A DNA stretch of 10,819 nt from Eubacteriales Family XIII. Incertae Sedis bacterium. Its GTDB lineage: Bacteria > Bacillota > Clostridia > Peptostreptococcales > Anaerovoracaceae. Position 1 is the stretch's first letter. Each line of letters starts with the position of its first letter. The stretch covers positions 1 to 10,819 of the forward strand of contig JAISZM010000150.1 in the NCBI GenBank assembly GCA_031269205.1, written 5' to 3'. The translations under genes and the position numbers were made by a program. Shown one piece after another: positions 1-6,587 of the stretch. The notes beneath the pieces were generated by a model. It did not search any database. It worked only from the letters and a program-made list of their open reading frames with translations, and had not been told where the DNA came from.

Positions 1-1386
1 TCGATATTGTCCGTCACGTACGGCGTCATGATATATCAGGAGCAGGTCATGGAGATAGTGCGCGAACTCGCGGGCTACAGTTACGGCCGCAGCGATCTCG
101 TGCGCCGCGCCATGTCGAAAAAGAAGGAAGACGTCATGCGGAGGGAGCGCGACTGCTTCATCAACGGCGTGACGGAGGACGGCGTCAAGACGGTGCCGGG
201 CTGCGTGGCGAACGGCATCTCCGCCACCGTCGCAAACGAGGTCTTCGACCAGATGCTCAAGTTCGCCAAGTATGCGTTCAACAAGAGTCACGCCGCCGCG
301 TACGCGGTGATCGCCTATCAGACGGCATGGCTGAAGACCTATTATCCCACGGAGTTCATGGCCGCTCTCATGACGAGCGTCATGGGCAAGGACATCAGCC
401 AGATCGGGGTCTTCGTGCGCAACAGCGAGGAGATGGGCATCGAGGTATTGCCGCCTGACATACTGGAGAGCGGCATGAAGTTTACGGCAATGGACGGCAA
501 AATCCGTTACGGTCTGCTCTGCGTGAAAAATGTCGGAGTATCCGCCGTGGAGTCCATCATCAAATCGCGCGAGGAAGCGGCGGCGGTGGGCCGCCCGTGG
601 CGCAGCCTGGCGGACATGATCAAGTCCGTGGATCTGTATACGATGAGCAGAAAAACCCTGGACAGCCTTATCAAAGCTGGCGCTTTCGATCGGTTTGAGA
701 CCAATCGCGCGAAATACGTGGCTATATTCGACATGTTGACGGAGCGCGTGAAGAGGGAACACGAGAAAGTCGGCCATGACCAGCTCACGCTGTTCGGCGG
801 CGAGTCGGCGGAGGTGATGAAAGACGCGGATATAGATATAAAACCGCCCGATGTGAGCGACTTCACGAAGCAGGAAAAGATGAACATGGAGAAGGAGATA
901 CTCGGCATCTATCTGTCGGGTCATCCTCTTGACGAATACTCGGACGTCGTAGAGCGCATCGCCGCCGACGAAAGCTCCTACGTTTCCGGCAAAGCCTTCG
1001 TGAGCGTGGATGGCGGCTCGGACGGCGCCTCGAACGACGACGACGCGGATGTGCAGAGCGGCGAGTACGCGGACATTGGCCTGCGGGACGGTATGCCCAT
1101 ATGCTTCGTCGGCGTCCTATCTGGCAAACAGACGAATTTCACGAAGAAAGGCGACCTCTACGCGCGGGCGCGCATAGAGGATTGCTATGGTTCAGCCGAC
1201 ATACTCGTATGGCCCGAGTCGCTCGAAAAGGCGGGCGGCGCCGTCGAAAATGACAAGATCGTGATACTGCGCGGCAAGACTCAGCTGAAAGAGGACGCCG
1301 AGCCCACGATTCTCGTCTCCAAAGTCACACCGATAGACGTGGCCAAAAAATGGTACGCTTCGCGCCGTCGTGAATTATCCCTATAA
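1..1386 (+). CDS. dnaE: DNA polymerase III subunit alpha, DnaE type (3' part, 5' end outside window)
   Basis: C-terminal ~460 residues of a C-family replicative polymerase, which extends primers at the replication fork. The frame is open to base 1 and family sequence (TYGVMIYQEQVM) starts at once, so the true start lies upstream. In order: the YQEQVM and RRAMSKKK blocks, the FNKSHAAAYA block (about nt 280-306), the VLPPDI segment (about nt 448-465), a helix-hairpin-helix-like region (about nt 500-700), and a textbook beta-clamp motif QLTLF at 781-795. LSGHPLDEY (about nt 916-942) follows, then an OB fold (about nt 1090-1350, FTKKG near 1138). The protein ends RRELSL at TAA 1384-1386, directly after the OB fold. 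Clostridial DnaE proteins usually continue for roughly 100 residues, so the C-terminal domain appears to be missing. An acidic Gly/Ser/Asp stretch at about nt 1003-1065 separates the HPLDEY region from the OB fold. Family assignment is very secure; DnaE1 versus DnaE3 subtype was not determined. Confidence 0.96.
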   Translation, partial: SILSVTYGVMIYQEQVMEIVRELAGYSYGRSDLVRRAMSKKKEDVMRRERDCFINGVTEDGVKTVPGCVANGISATVANEVFDQMLKFAKYAFNKSHAAAYAVIAYQTAWLKTYYPTEFMAALMTSVMGKDISQIGVFVRNSEEMGIEVLPPDILESGMKFTAMDGKIRYGLLCVKNVGVSAVESIIKSREEAAAVGRPWRSLADMIKSVDLYTMSRKTLDSLIKAGAFDRFETNRAKYVAIFDMLTERVKREHEKVGHDQLTLFGGESAEVMKDADIDIKPPDVSDFTKQEKMNMEKEILGIYLSGHPLDEYSDVVERIAADESSYVSGKAFVSVDGGSDGASNDDDADVQSGEYADIGLRDGMPICFVGVLSGKQTNFTKKGDLYARARIEDCYGSADILVWPESLEKAGGAVENDKIVILRGKTQLKEDAEPTILVSKVTPIDVAKKWYASRRRELSL

Positions 1387-1388
1387 TT
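1373..1388. repeat. Short AT-only dyad at the dnaE stop codon
   Basis: AATTAT (1373-1378) and ATAATT (1383-1388) are perfect inverted 6-bp arms around CCCT. The dyad overlaps the dnaE stop and the upstream TATAAT. It could be a small operator, or simply a product of AT-rich composition. It is too short and AT-rich to act as a terminator and has no T-tract. Confidence 0.25.
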
Positions 1389-1411
1389 TCATAGCGGGTA
1401 TATTGTATAAT
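1382..1411 (+). promoter_or_regulatory. Candidate promoter region with two TATAAT hexamers
   Basis: The 31 bp between dnaE and the next gene are strikingly AT-rich in a G+C-rich window. They hold a perfect TATAAT at 1406-1411, and a second one at 1382-1387 overlaps the dnaE stop codon. For the downstream hexamer the expected transcription start (seven bases past its last T) is 1418, exactly the A of the next ATG. No good -35 box is seen at 16-19 bp spacing (best about 2 of 6 matches), so it would depend on the -10 alone or an activator. The assignment is inferred from motif and position only. Confidence 0.5.
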
Positions 1412-1417
1412 AAAATC

Positions 1418-2650
1418 ATGACTGAAGAGAAAGAGAGAGAGAAGACAGCGCCCGCGCGTGTGCGGGACGAGGTAAGCGAAGCCGACAGTGCCGGGGACGA
1501 CGCCGGGAGCGCCGTCGCCGACGACTCGTTCGCGGAGATCATAGGATCCGGCAGGGCGTACAAGATCATCTTATCGGTAATCGTGCTTGCCGTCGCTTTC
1601 ATCACCTTCTGGTTCATGATGGAGCTCGTCATCCTCACGTTCATCCTCACGTTCGTCTTCTACCATTTTCAAAAGAAGGTGGAGAAGGGGTTCGCGAAAG
1701 TCCGTATTCTGAGGCGCGCGCCTCATTGGCTTACTCTCATCATCGTATATCTTGCGGGACTCACCGTCGTCGTCATATTCGCGTGGGGTTTTACTACCAT
1801 CATCATCGGCCAGGCGAACGAGATAGGGCAAACGCTGAAAGGCTTCGATATAAACAGTGTGACAGACGTGCTGGATCCGCAGTTTGTGACGCTGCTGAAC
1901 GATCTGGATGTCAGCCAGTACATCAACAAAGCCATCGACGGCCTCGGCACGATGCTGCTCGACTTTCTCCAGGGCGCGGGCAGCATTATGTTGCACTTCG
2001 GTATGGCCATCGTCATATCGCTCCTCTTCCTTCTTGAGCGCGAAAACGTAAAACGCTTCGGGGCGAAGGTATCGGAGAGCCGCATCGGATTCATCTACGA
2101 CTATTTCATCGATTTCGGCGGCAGCTTCTGCCGCACCTTCGGTAAAGTCATGAAGGTTCAGGTGACGATAGCGCTCGTGAACTGTCTGCTTTCCTCAGTT
2201 TTTCTCCATCTGTTCGGTATGCCGAACGTGCTCGGACTCGGCGCGCTGATCTTCGTTCTCGGACTCATCCCCGTGGCGGGCGTTCTCATTTCGATCATTC
2301 CGCTCGCCATCATCGCCTTCAACACGGGCGGCGTCGTCATGGTGTTGGAGATACTCATCATGGTGGCCGTGCTGCACGCGGTAGAGGCGTACGTGCTGAA
2401 CCCGAAGCTCATGGCGCACAGGACGGCCTTGCCCGTCAGCTTCGTGTTCGTGATACTGCTCGTCGCGGAACGGTATCTCGGCTTATGGGGTCTTCTCATC
2501 GGTGTGCCGTTGTTCATATTTATCGCGACGGTTTTCCGTGTGGACTATGAGGATGCCTGCAAGCAGCCTCCGTCCAAAATAGCGCAGTCGATAAGACGCT
2601 TTTGGAAGGCGAGGGCGGAAGACAGGGCGAAGGCGGGAGGCAAGTCTTAA
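1418..2650 (+). CDS. AI-2E family (PerM-like) membrane transporter
   Basis: A 410-residue polytopic membrane protein of the AI-2E/PerM family (eight membrane segments; members are linked to autoinducer-2 or ion export, but most have unknown substrates). Residues ~1-42 form a charged, acidic cytoplasmic leader. Hydrophobic segments follow at about residues 49-67, 68-82, 105-128, 180-205, 250-270, 275-305, 308-330 and 340-370. The block GLIPVAGVLISIIP and the later VEAYVLNPKLM resemble the family's 'iPyiGp' and 'vEn.vl.Pki' signatures. A basic cytoplasmic tail ends the protein. An in-frame GTG at 1370 inside dnaE would add 16 residues. ATG 1418 is preferred because the extra residues are neither conserved-looking nor preceded by a ribosome site. 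No Shine-Dalgarno precedes 1418 either, and a TATAAT lies exactly where a leaderless transcript would need it. Substrate cannot be told from the sequence. Confidence 0.9.
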   Translation: MTEEKEREKTAPARVRDEVSEADSAGDDAGSAVADDSFAEIIGSGRAYKIILSVIVLAVAFITFWFMMELVILTFILTFVFYHFQKKVEKGFAKVRILRRAPHWLTLIIVYLAGLTVVVIFAWGFTTIIIGQANEIGQTLKGFDINSVTDVLDPQFVTLLNDLDVSQYINKAIDGLGTMLLDFLQGAGSIMLHFGMAIVISLLFLLERENVKRFGAKVSESRIGFIYDYFIDFGGSFCRTFGKVMKVQVTIALVNCLLSSVFLHLFGMPNVLGLGALIFVLGLIPVAGVLISIIPLAIIAFNTGGVVMVLEILIMVAVLHAVEAYVLNPKLMAHRTALPVSFVFVILLVAERYLGLWGLLIGVPLFIFIATVFRVDYEDACKQPPSKIAQSIRRFWKARAEDRAKAGGKS

Positions 2651-2653
2651 AGC

Positions 2654-2767
2654 ATGTTTGGAAGCACTAAAAACGGCGGGAAATATTTCGAGGCGTTCAG
2701 GGAGATGTGCGGCTACCGTGCCGACGCGGCCGCTGCCAGAGAGAGCGTCATGATGAAAAATGCGTGA
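2654..2767 (+). CDS. 37-residue ORF; possible remnant of a DUF47 (PhoU-like) gene
   Basis: ATG 2654 opens a 37-codon ORF ending at TGA 2765-2767, three bases after the AI-2E stop and overlapping the rdgB start by 8 nt. A GGGAGG lies at 2635-2640, 13 nt upstream, longer than ideal spacing. The product begins MFGSTKNGGKYFEAF and continues with an Ala-rich stretch (DAAAARES). From memory this resembles the first ~35 residues of DUF47 phosphate-transport regulators (typically ~205 aa, with an N-terminal YF..F......AA pattern). If so, the rest of the gene is gone and the frame stops in rdgB. It may instead be a genuine short peptide or a leader that couples translation into rdgB. The tie to DUF47 is weak. 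Confidence 0.4.
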   Translation: MFGSTKNGGKYFEAFREMCGYRADAAAARESVMMKNA

Positions 2768-3530
2768 GTTTGTGCTGGCCGTCGCTACGGGCAACCCAAA
2801 CAAAGTGGGGGAGATACAGGCCGTTCTCGGGTCGCTCGGCGTACGCGTGCTGACGGCGACCGAAGCGGGAGCGCCCGAGGATTTTGCGCCCGTGGAGAAC
2901 GGGGCGACGTTCGAGGAGAACTCCCGCGTCAAGGCCATGGCGCTCGCAAAGGCGCTGTCGCAAAAGGCGCACGTGGACGACGCCTACGGAGCCGGAGACG
3001 CGGGGGGCGATAGGGCCGTCGTGATCGACGGCGTCATAGCCGACGATTCGGGACTCTGCGTGGACGCGCTCAACGGGGCGCCGGGGGTGTGTTCCGCTCG
3101 GTTCGCGGATGCGCCGACCGACGAGCGGAACACGGCGAAGCTGCTCGGTCTGCTCGACGGCGTATCTCGCGCGGAACGCGCGGCGCGCTTCGTCTGCGTC
3201 GTCACCCTGGTGGCGCGCGCGGAGGACGGGTCGTGGACGGACGGCGCGCGTGAGATCGTCTGCAGGGGCGAGTGCGAAGGCCGCATAGCTTTTGAGCCGC
3301 GCGGGGAGTCCGGCTTCGGTTATGATCCGGTATTCATCCCGCTGACGGAAGAGGCGGGGAAAGACGTGAGCGGCGCGAACCGGGAAGGCGCCGCGAACGA
3401 GGAAGGTCGCGCGGCGCGCACCTTCGCTGAGATGACGCCCGAGGAGAAAAACGCGATCAGCCACAGAGCGCTAGCGCTCGCGCAACTGTACGAAAAGATG
3501 GCGGGAATGAGGAAAGATGACGACGAGTAG
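2760..3530 (+). CDS. rdgB: RdgB/HAM1 family XTP/dITP pyrophosphatase
   Basis: Hydrolyses non-canonical purine nucleoside triphosphates (ITP, dITP, XTP) to monophosphates plus pyrophosphate, keeping hypoxanthine and xanthine out of DNA. Family motifs are all present: the substrate loop ATGNPNK (residues 9-15), ADDSGL with acidic D95/D96, DALNGAPGV just after it, GFGYDP (185-190), EMTPEEKN, and SHR (234-236). At 256 residues it is about 55 longer than the usual ~200. The excess sits in two places: residues ~68-92 (Gly/Asp/Ala-rich, just before ADDSGL) and ~196-220 (the loop before TFAEM), the latter containing an 18-nt tandem duplication. ATG 2760 is the only usable start, because an in-frame stop lies at 2754-2756. 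No strong ribosome site is seen, so coupling to the overlapping 37-codon ORF is likely. Its stop lies 14 nt inside the next gene. Confidence 0.95.
   Translation: MREFVLAVATGNPNKVGEIQAVLGSLGVRVLTATEAGAPEDFAPVENGATFEENSRVKAMALAKALSQKAHVDDAYGAGDAGGDRAVVIDGVIADDSGLCVDALNGAPGVCSARFADAPTDERNTAKLLGLLDGVSRAERAARFVCVVTLVARAEDGSWTDGAREIVCRGECEGRIAFEPRGESGFGYDPVFIPLTEEAGKDVSGANREGAANEEGRAARTFAEMTPEEKNAISHRALALAQLYEKMAGMRKDDDE
3375..3410 (+). repeat. 18-nt tandem duplication inside rdgB
   Basis: Units 3375-3392 and 3393-3410 encode ANREGA and ANEEGR and match at about 13 of 18 bases. They sit in the extra loop between GFGYDP and TFAEM of RdgB. An overlapping inverted repeat (GCGCCGCG at 3388-3395, CGCGGCGC at 3410-3417) is also visible but may be a by-product of G+C-rich composition. 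Confidence 0.55.
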
Positions 3531-5277
3531 AGAAAAACTGAACGAATGGCTCGAGATACCAAATCTTGCGCCGGACATGAGAGAAGAACTTGAATCCCTG
3601 CGGGCGAGGCGCGACGAGGGGGATGAGGACGCGGCCGCCGAGATAGAGGATCGTTTCTACCGCGACCTCGAGTTCGGCACGGCGGGTCTGCGCGGCGTAC
3701 TCGGCGCTGGAACGAATCGCATGAACACGTTGATAGTCAGGAGGACGACCCAAGGTTACGCGGAGCATATCCTGGGTGGAGCCGCCGCGAAAGGGAAGAC
3801 GAGGCCGCGCGCGGCCATCGCTTTCGACAACAGAAGGAACAGCGACCTTTTCGCCTTTGAGGCGGCGTGCGTATTCGTCGCGAACGGCATAGAAACGTAT
3901 CTCTACGGAGGGCTGTCTTCAACGCCCATGCTCTCATGGACCGTGCGCGAACTCGCGTGCGACGGCGGAGTCGTCGTGACCGCAAGTCACAACCCGAAGC
4001 AGTATAACGGGTACAAGATATACGATCCATCGGGGTGTCAGTGCCTCGACGCGGCGGCGAGAGACGTCGCGGATCGCATCGCGGCCGTCGCTGTGGCGGA
4101 CGGAGCGAAGACCGTAGCGGACAAATACGCAGGAGCGCTCGCGGAGCGCGTCGCCGCCGCGGCCGCTGCCGAGGAACTTTTGAACATCATCCCGGACGAC
4201 TTCGAGACGAGGTTCGTGGATCGGGTGCGTGAGGCGACCTCGCTCAGAAGCGGCACCGCGTCAGGACTCAGCGTCGTGTACACGCCGCTGAACGGCACGG
4301 GCAGCGTTCCCGTCAGGAAGGCGCTGTCGGATATCGGCGTCGGCAAGGTGGAGACGGTTCCCGAGCAGCAAGACCCCGATCCGGATTTCACGACTTGCCC
4401 TGAACCGAACCCCGAGAAGGAGAAGGCGCTGAAGCTCGGTCTCGAGCTGTGCCGCAGACGCAGAGACGAGGGCGACGCTCCCGACCTCCTGATCGGAACG
4501 GATCCCGACTGCGACAGGGTCGGATGCGCCGTGTACGACGGCGCCGACTACGTCAGACTGACAGGGAATCAGGTCGGCGTCCTCCTCTTCGATTACATCG
4601 CGGAAACGCGGGCGGAGGAAGACATCATGCCCGAACGCCCCTCGATGATCACGACCATCGTTTCGACCCCGCTCACGTTCGCCATCGCGGACAGGTTCGG
4701 CGTACGCGCCGAAAATACGCTGACGGGGTTCAAGTACATCGGCGACAGGATCAACCGCATGGAGGCGGTCGGTGAGGAGAGCGGCTTCATCTTCGGATTT
4801 GAGGAGAGCTGCGGCTACTGCGCCCACACGCTCGTCCGCGACAAGGACGGCGTCGGCACATCCCTGCTGCTCTGCGAGATGGCGGGGTATTACAAAGGAC
4901 TCGGGAAAACGCTGCTCGACAGGCTTGCGGAGATATACGAACGGTACGGTTGCTACATCGACTCCGTCGACGAGTTCGTGCGCCCGGGCAAGTCGGGCAT
5001 GGACGAGATACAGGCCGCCATGACCAGAGCGCGCGCCGTCAGCCCCGGCGTCCACGGGATCGCGGGCGTGAAGGACTACCTGCCCGGCGAGACACTGCCG
5101 AGTTCGAACGTCATACAGTACGACATCGCGGGCGGCGGCAGGATCATGCTGCGCCCCTCTGGTACGGAGCCTAAGTTGAAGGTATATTACTCGGCGCGCG
5201 GAGATTCAGACGCCGACGCGGAGCGCTCGCTCGAGGCGCTGAAAAGGACGGTGGCCGAAATGGGTATAGAGTCATGA
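3517..5277 (+). CDS. pgcA: Phosphoglucomutase/phosphomannomutase, PgcA-like
   Basis: Alpha-D-phosphohexomutase that interconverts hexose 6- and 1-phosphates (glucose, possibly mannose). It feeds glycogen, cell-wall and glycolipid precursors in the cytoplasm. All four family signatures are present: phosphoserine loop TASHNPKQYNGYK with catalytic Ser157; metal-binding DPDCDR at 329-334 (Asp329, Asp331, Asp333); sugar-recognition GFEESCGY around Glu429-Ser431; and phosphate-binding RPSGTEPK at 546-553. The N-terminus carries FGTAGLRG and AGTNRMN, as in the PgcA/eukaryotic PGM2-like branch. The FEES form of the sugar loop fits glucose/mannose mutases, not GlmM. Length 586 is normal for this branch (~560-590). 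ATG 3517 overlaps the rdgB end by 14 nt; a GAGGA at 3509-3513 lies very close (3 nt), so coupling is probable. The stop overlaps the next gene as ATGA. Glucose versus mannose preference is not settled by sequence. Confidence 0.95.
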   Translation: MTTSREKLNEWLEIPNLAPDMREELESLRARRDEGDEDAAAEIEDRFYRDLEFGTAGLRGVLGAGTNRMNTLIVRRTTQGYAEHILGGAAAKGKTRPRAAIAFDNRRNSDLFAFEAACVFVANGIETYLYGGLSSTPMLSWTVRELACDGGVVVTASHNPKQYNGYKIYDPSGCQCLDAAARDVADRIAAVAVADGAKTVADKYAGALAERVAAAAAAEELLNIIPDDFETRFVDRVREATSLRSGTASGLSVVYTPLNGTGSVPVRKALSDIGVGKVETVPEQQDPDPDFTTCPEPNPEKEKALKLGLELCRRRRDEGDAPDLLIGTDPDCDRVGCAVYDGADYVRLTGNQVGVLLFDYIAETRAEEDIMPERPSMITTIVSTPLTFAIADRFGVRAENTLTGFKYIGDRINRMEAVGEESGFIFGFEESCGYCAHTLVRDKDGVGTSLLLCEMAGYYKGLGKTLLDRLAEIYERYGCYIDSVDEFVRPGKSGMDEIQAAMTRARAVSPGVHGIAGVKDYLPGETLPSSNVIQYDIAGGGRIMLRPSGTEPKLKVYYSARGDSDADAERSLEALKRTVAEMGIES

Positions 5278-6587
5278 GGTATCTTATAGTCGTGCCGGAT
5301 GGCGCCGCGGACAGGCCGGGCGGTCCGTTCGGAGAGCGGACGGCGCTCGAACTTGCCGACATGCCGCGCACGGACGACCTCGCGCGCCGCGGCAAGGTCG
5401 GAGACGTGCAGACGATACCCTTCGGAATAAAGCCGGGCAGCGACGCGGCGAATCTCGCCGTCATAGGCTACGACCCCGCGAAGGATCTGACGGGCAGATC
5501 ACCCCTCGAGGCCGTCAGCATGGGCATCGATATGGCGGATACGGACGTTTCGTTCCGCGCCAACCTCGTGACCCTCACGGCGCGGGACGGCGGCGCGCCC
5601 TCACTCGATATACCCTTTGAGGAACTCGTTATCACCGATCACGCCGCGGGCGACATCTCGTCGGAGGACGGCCGCAGACTCATAGAATATGTGGATGAGA
5701 CCATAGGCTCCAGCGACCCCGCGAACGAAGGCAGGGCGCGCTTTTATCCCGGGATAAGTTACCGGCACGCGTTCATCGTGAAGGACGGCGCGCCGACGGA
5801 ATCCGGTATAGGAGATGTCGTGAACGAGTCTCCGGGCTACGATCTGACGCCACCGCACGACGTGCTCGATCGACCGATAGGTCCGAACCTGCCGAGCGAC
5901 GAGGGTACCGAATTCATCCTGAATATGATGAAGAGGAGTTTCGCGCTGCTCACCGATCACCCCGTCAACGCCGCGCGCCGCGCCGCCGGCGCTCATACGG
6001 CCGACGCCGTATGGATATGGGGTCAGGGCCGCCGGCCCGAACTCGCGACGATCACGGAGAAGTACGGCGTCAAAGGGACGGTCGTCGCGGCGGTAGACCT
6101 GATCAAGGGGATAGGGCTGTGCGCCGGACTGGACGCGCCGGAGGTCAAGGGCGCCACGGGTACGCTCGATACGGACTTCGGCGCGAAAGCCCGCGCCGCG
6201 ATAGACGCGTACGAGGGCGGAGACGACTTCGTGTTCATTCACGTCGAGGCGCCCGACGAGTGTTCCCATCAGGGCGACGCGGAGGGTAAGGTGCGCTCTC
6301 TCAGCCTCATAGACGCCGAGGTGATCGCTCCGGTCGCGGACTGGCTCGAGGCCAACCGGGGGAAGACGGGAGAGGAATACCGCATACTCGTGGTGCCGGA
6401 TCACCGGACGCCGCTCTCCATCAGGACGCACAGTTCCGAGCCTGTTCCCTTCGTCTTCTACGACAGCGCGGATCAGGGCGACGACGCGACGCACGCTTTC
6501 ACGGAAAGGTCGGGCAGAGCCGGCGTCAGATTCAGCTCGGGCGCGAAACTCGCCGATCGTTTCTTCGGAGGAGGTATTCAGGATTGA
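5274..6587 (+). CDS. apgM: ApgM-type 2,3-bisphosphoglycerate-independent phosphoglycerate mutase (or homoserine-kinase-like homologue)
   Basis: Alkaline-phosphatase-superfamily enzyme of the archaeal-type iPGAM group (COG3635), expected to interconvert 3- and 2-phosphoglycerate with two divalent metals. Visible motifs: N-terminal VPDGAADRP with metal-ligand candidate Asp9; nucleophile loop PGSDAANLAVIGYDP with Ser56; HVEAPDECSHQGD with His323, Asp328 and His332; and VPDH with Asp376-His377. The length of 437 is somewhat above the usual ~400. It starts in an ATGA overlap with the mutase gene upstream, and its stop overlaps the TTG start downstream. Caution: some bacterial members of this family have been assigned as alternative homoserine kinases acting in threonine synthesis. 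No threonine gene is seen here, and the glycolysis-type neighbour favours mutase only weakly. Family call is secure; reaction is moderately sure. Confidence 0.88.
   Translation: MRYLIVVPDGAADRPGGPFGERTALELADMPRTDDLARRGKVGDVQTIPFGIKPGSDAANLAVIGYDPAKDLTGRSPLEAVSMGIDMADTDVSFRANLVTLTARDGGAPSLDIPFEELVITDHAAGDISSEDGRRLIEYVDETIGSSDPANEGRARFYPGISYRHAFIVKDGAPTESGIGDVVNESPGYDLTPPHDVLDRPIGPNLPSDEGTEFILNMMKRSFALLTDHPVNAARRAAGAHTADAVWIWGQGRRPELATITEKYGVKGTVVAAVDLIKGIGLCAGLDAPEVKGATGTLDTDFGAKARAAIDAYEGGDDFVFIHVEAPDECSHQGDAEGKVRSLSLIDAEVIAPVADWLEANRGKTGEEYRILVVPDHRTPLSIRTHSSEPVPFVFYDSADQGDDATHAFTERSGRAGVRFSSGAKLADRFFGGGIQD
6567..6575 (+). promoter_or_regulatory. Strong Shine-Dalgarno fixing a TTG start
   Basis: GGAGGAGGT lies inside the end of apgM, 8 nt before TTG 6584. 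It is the strongest ribosome site in the window and selects the rare TTG over the next in-frame candidates, GTG 6599 and ATG 6635, which lie much further away. Confidence 0.85.

Noticed and set aside
1370..1417. GTG start at 1370 for the AI-2E gene
   Set aside because: It lies inside dnaE, has no ribosome site and adds 16 residues unlike the family; ATG 1418 is better placed next to the TATAAT.
3388..3417. 8-bp inverted repeat in rdgB as a functional element
   Set aside because: Arms are GC-only and the 14-nt loop is large; composition and the tandem duplication explain it well enough.
2748..3464. Minus-strand ORF opposite rdgB (238 codons)
   Set aside because: Composition is Arg-rich shadow sequence and all RdgB motifs are on the plus strand.
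5601..6494. Long minus-strand ORF opposite apgM (297 codons)
   Set aside because: It is a mirror of a well-supported gene, Arg/Val-rich with no family motif, as expected in G+C-rich coding DNA.
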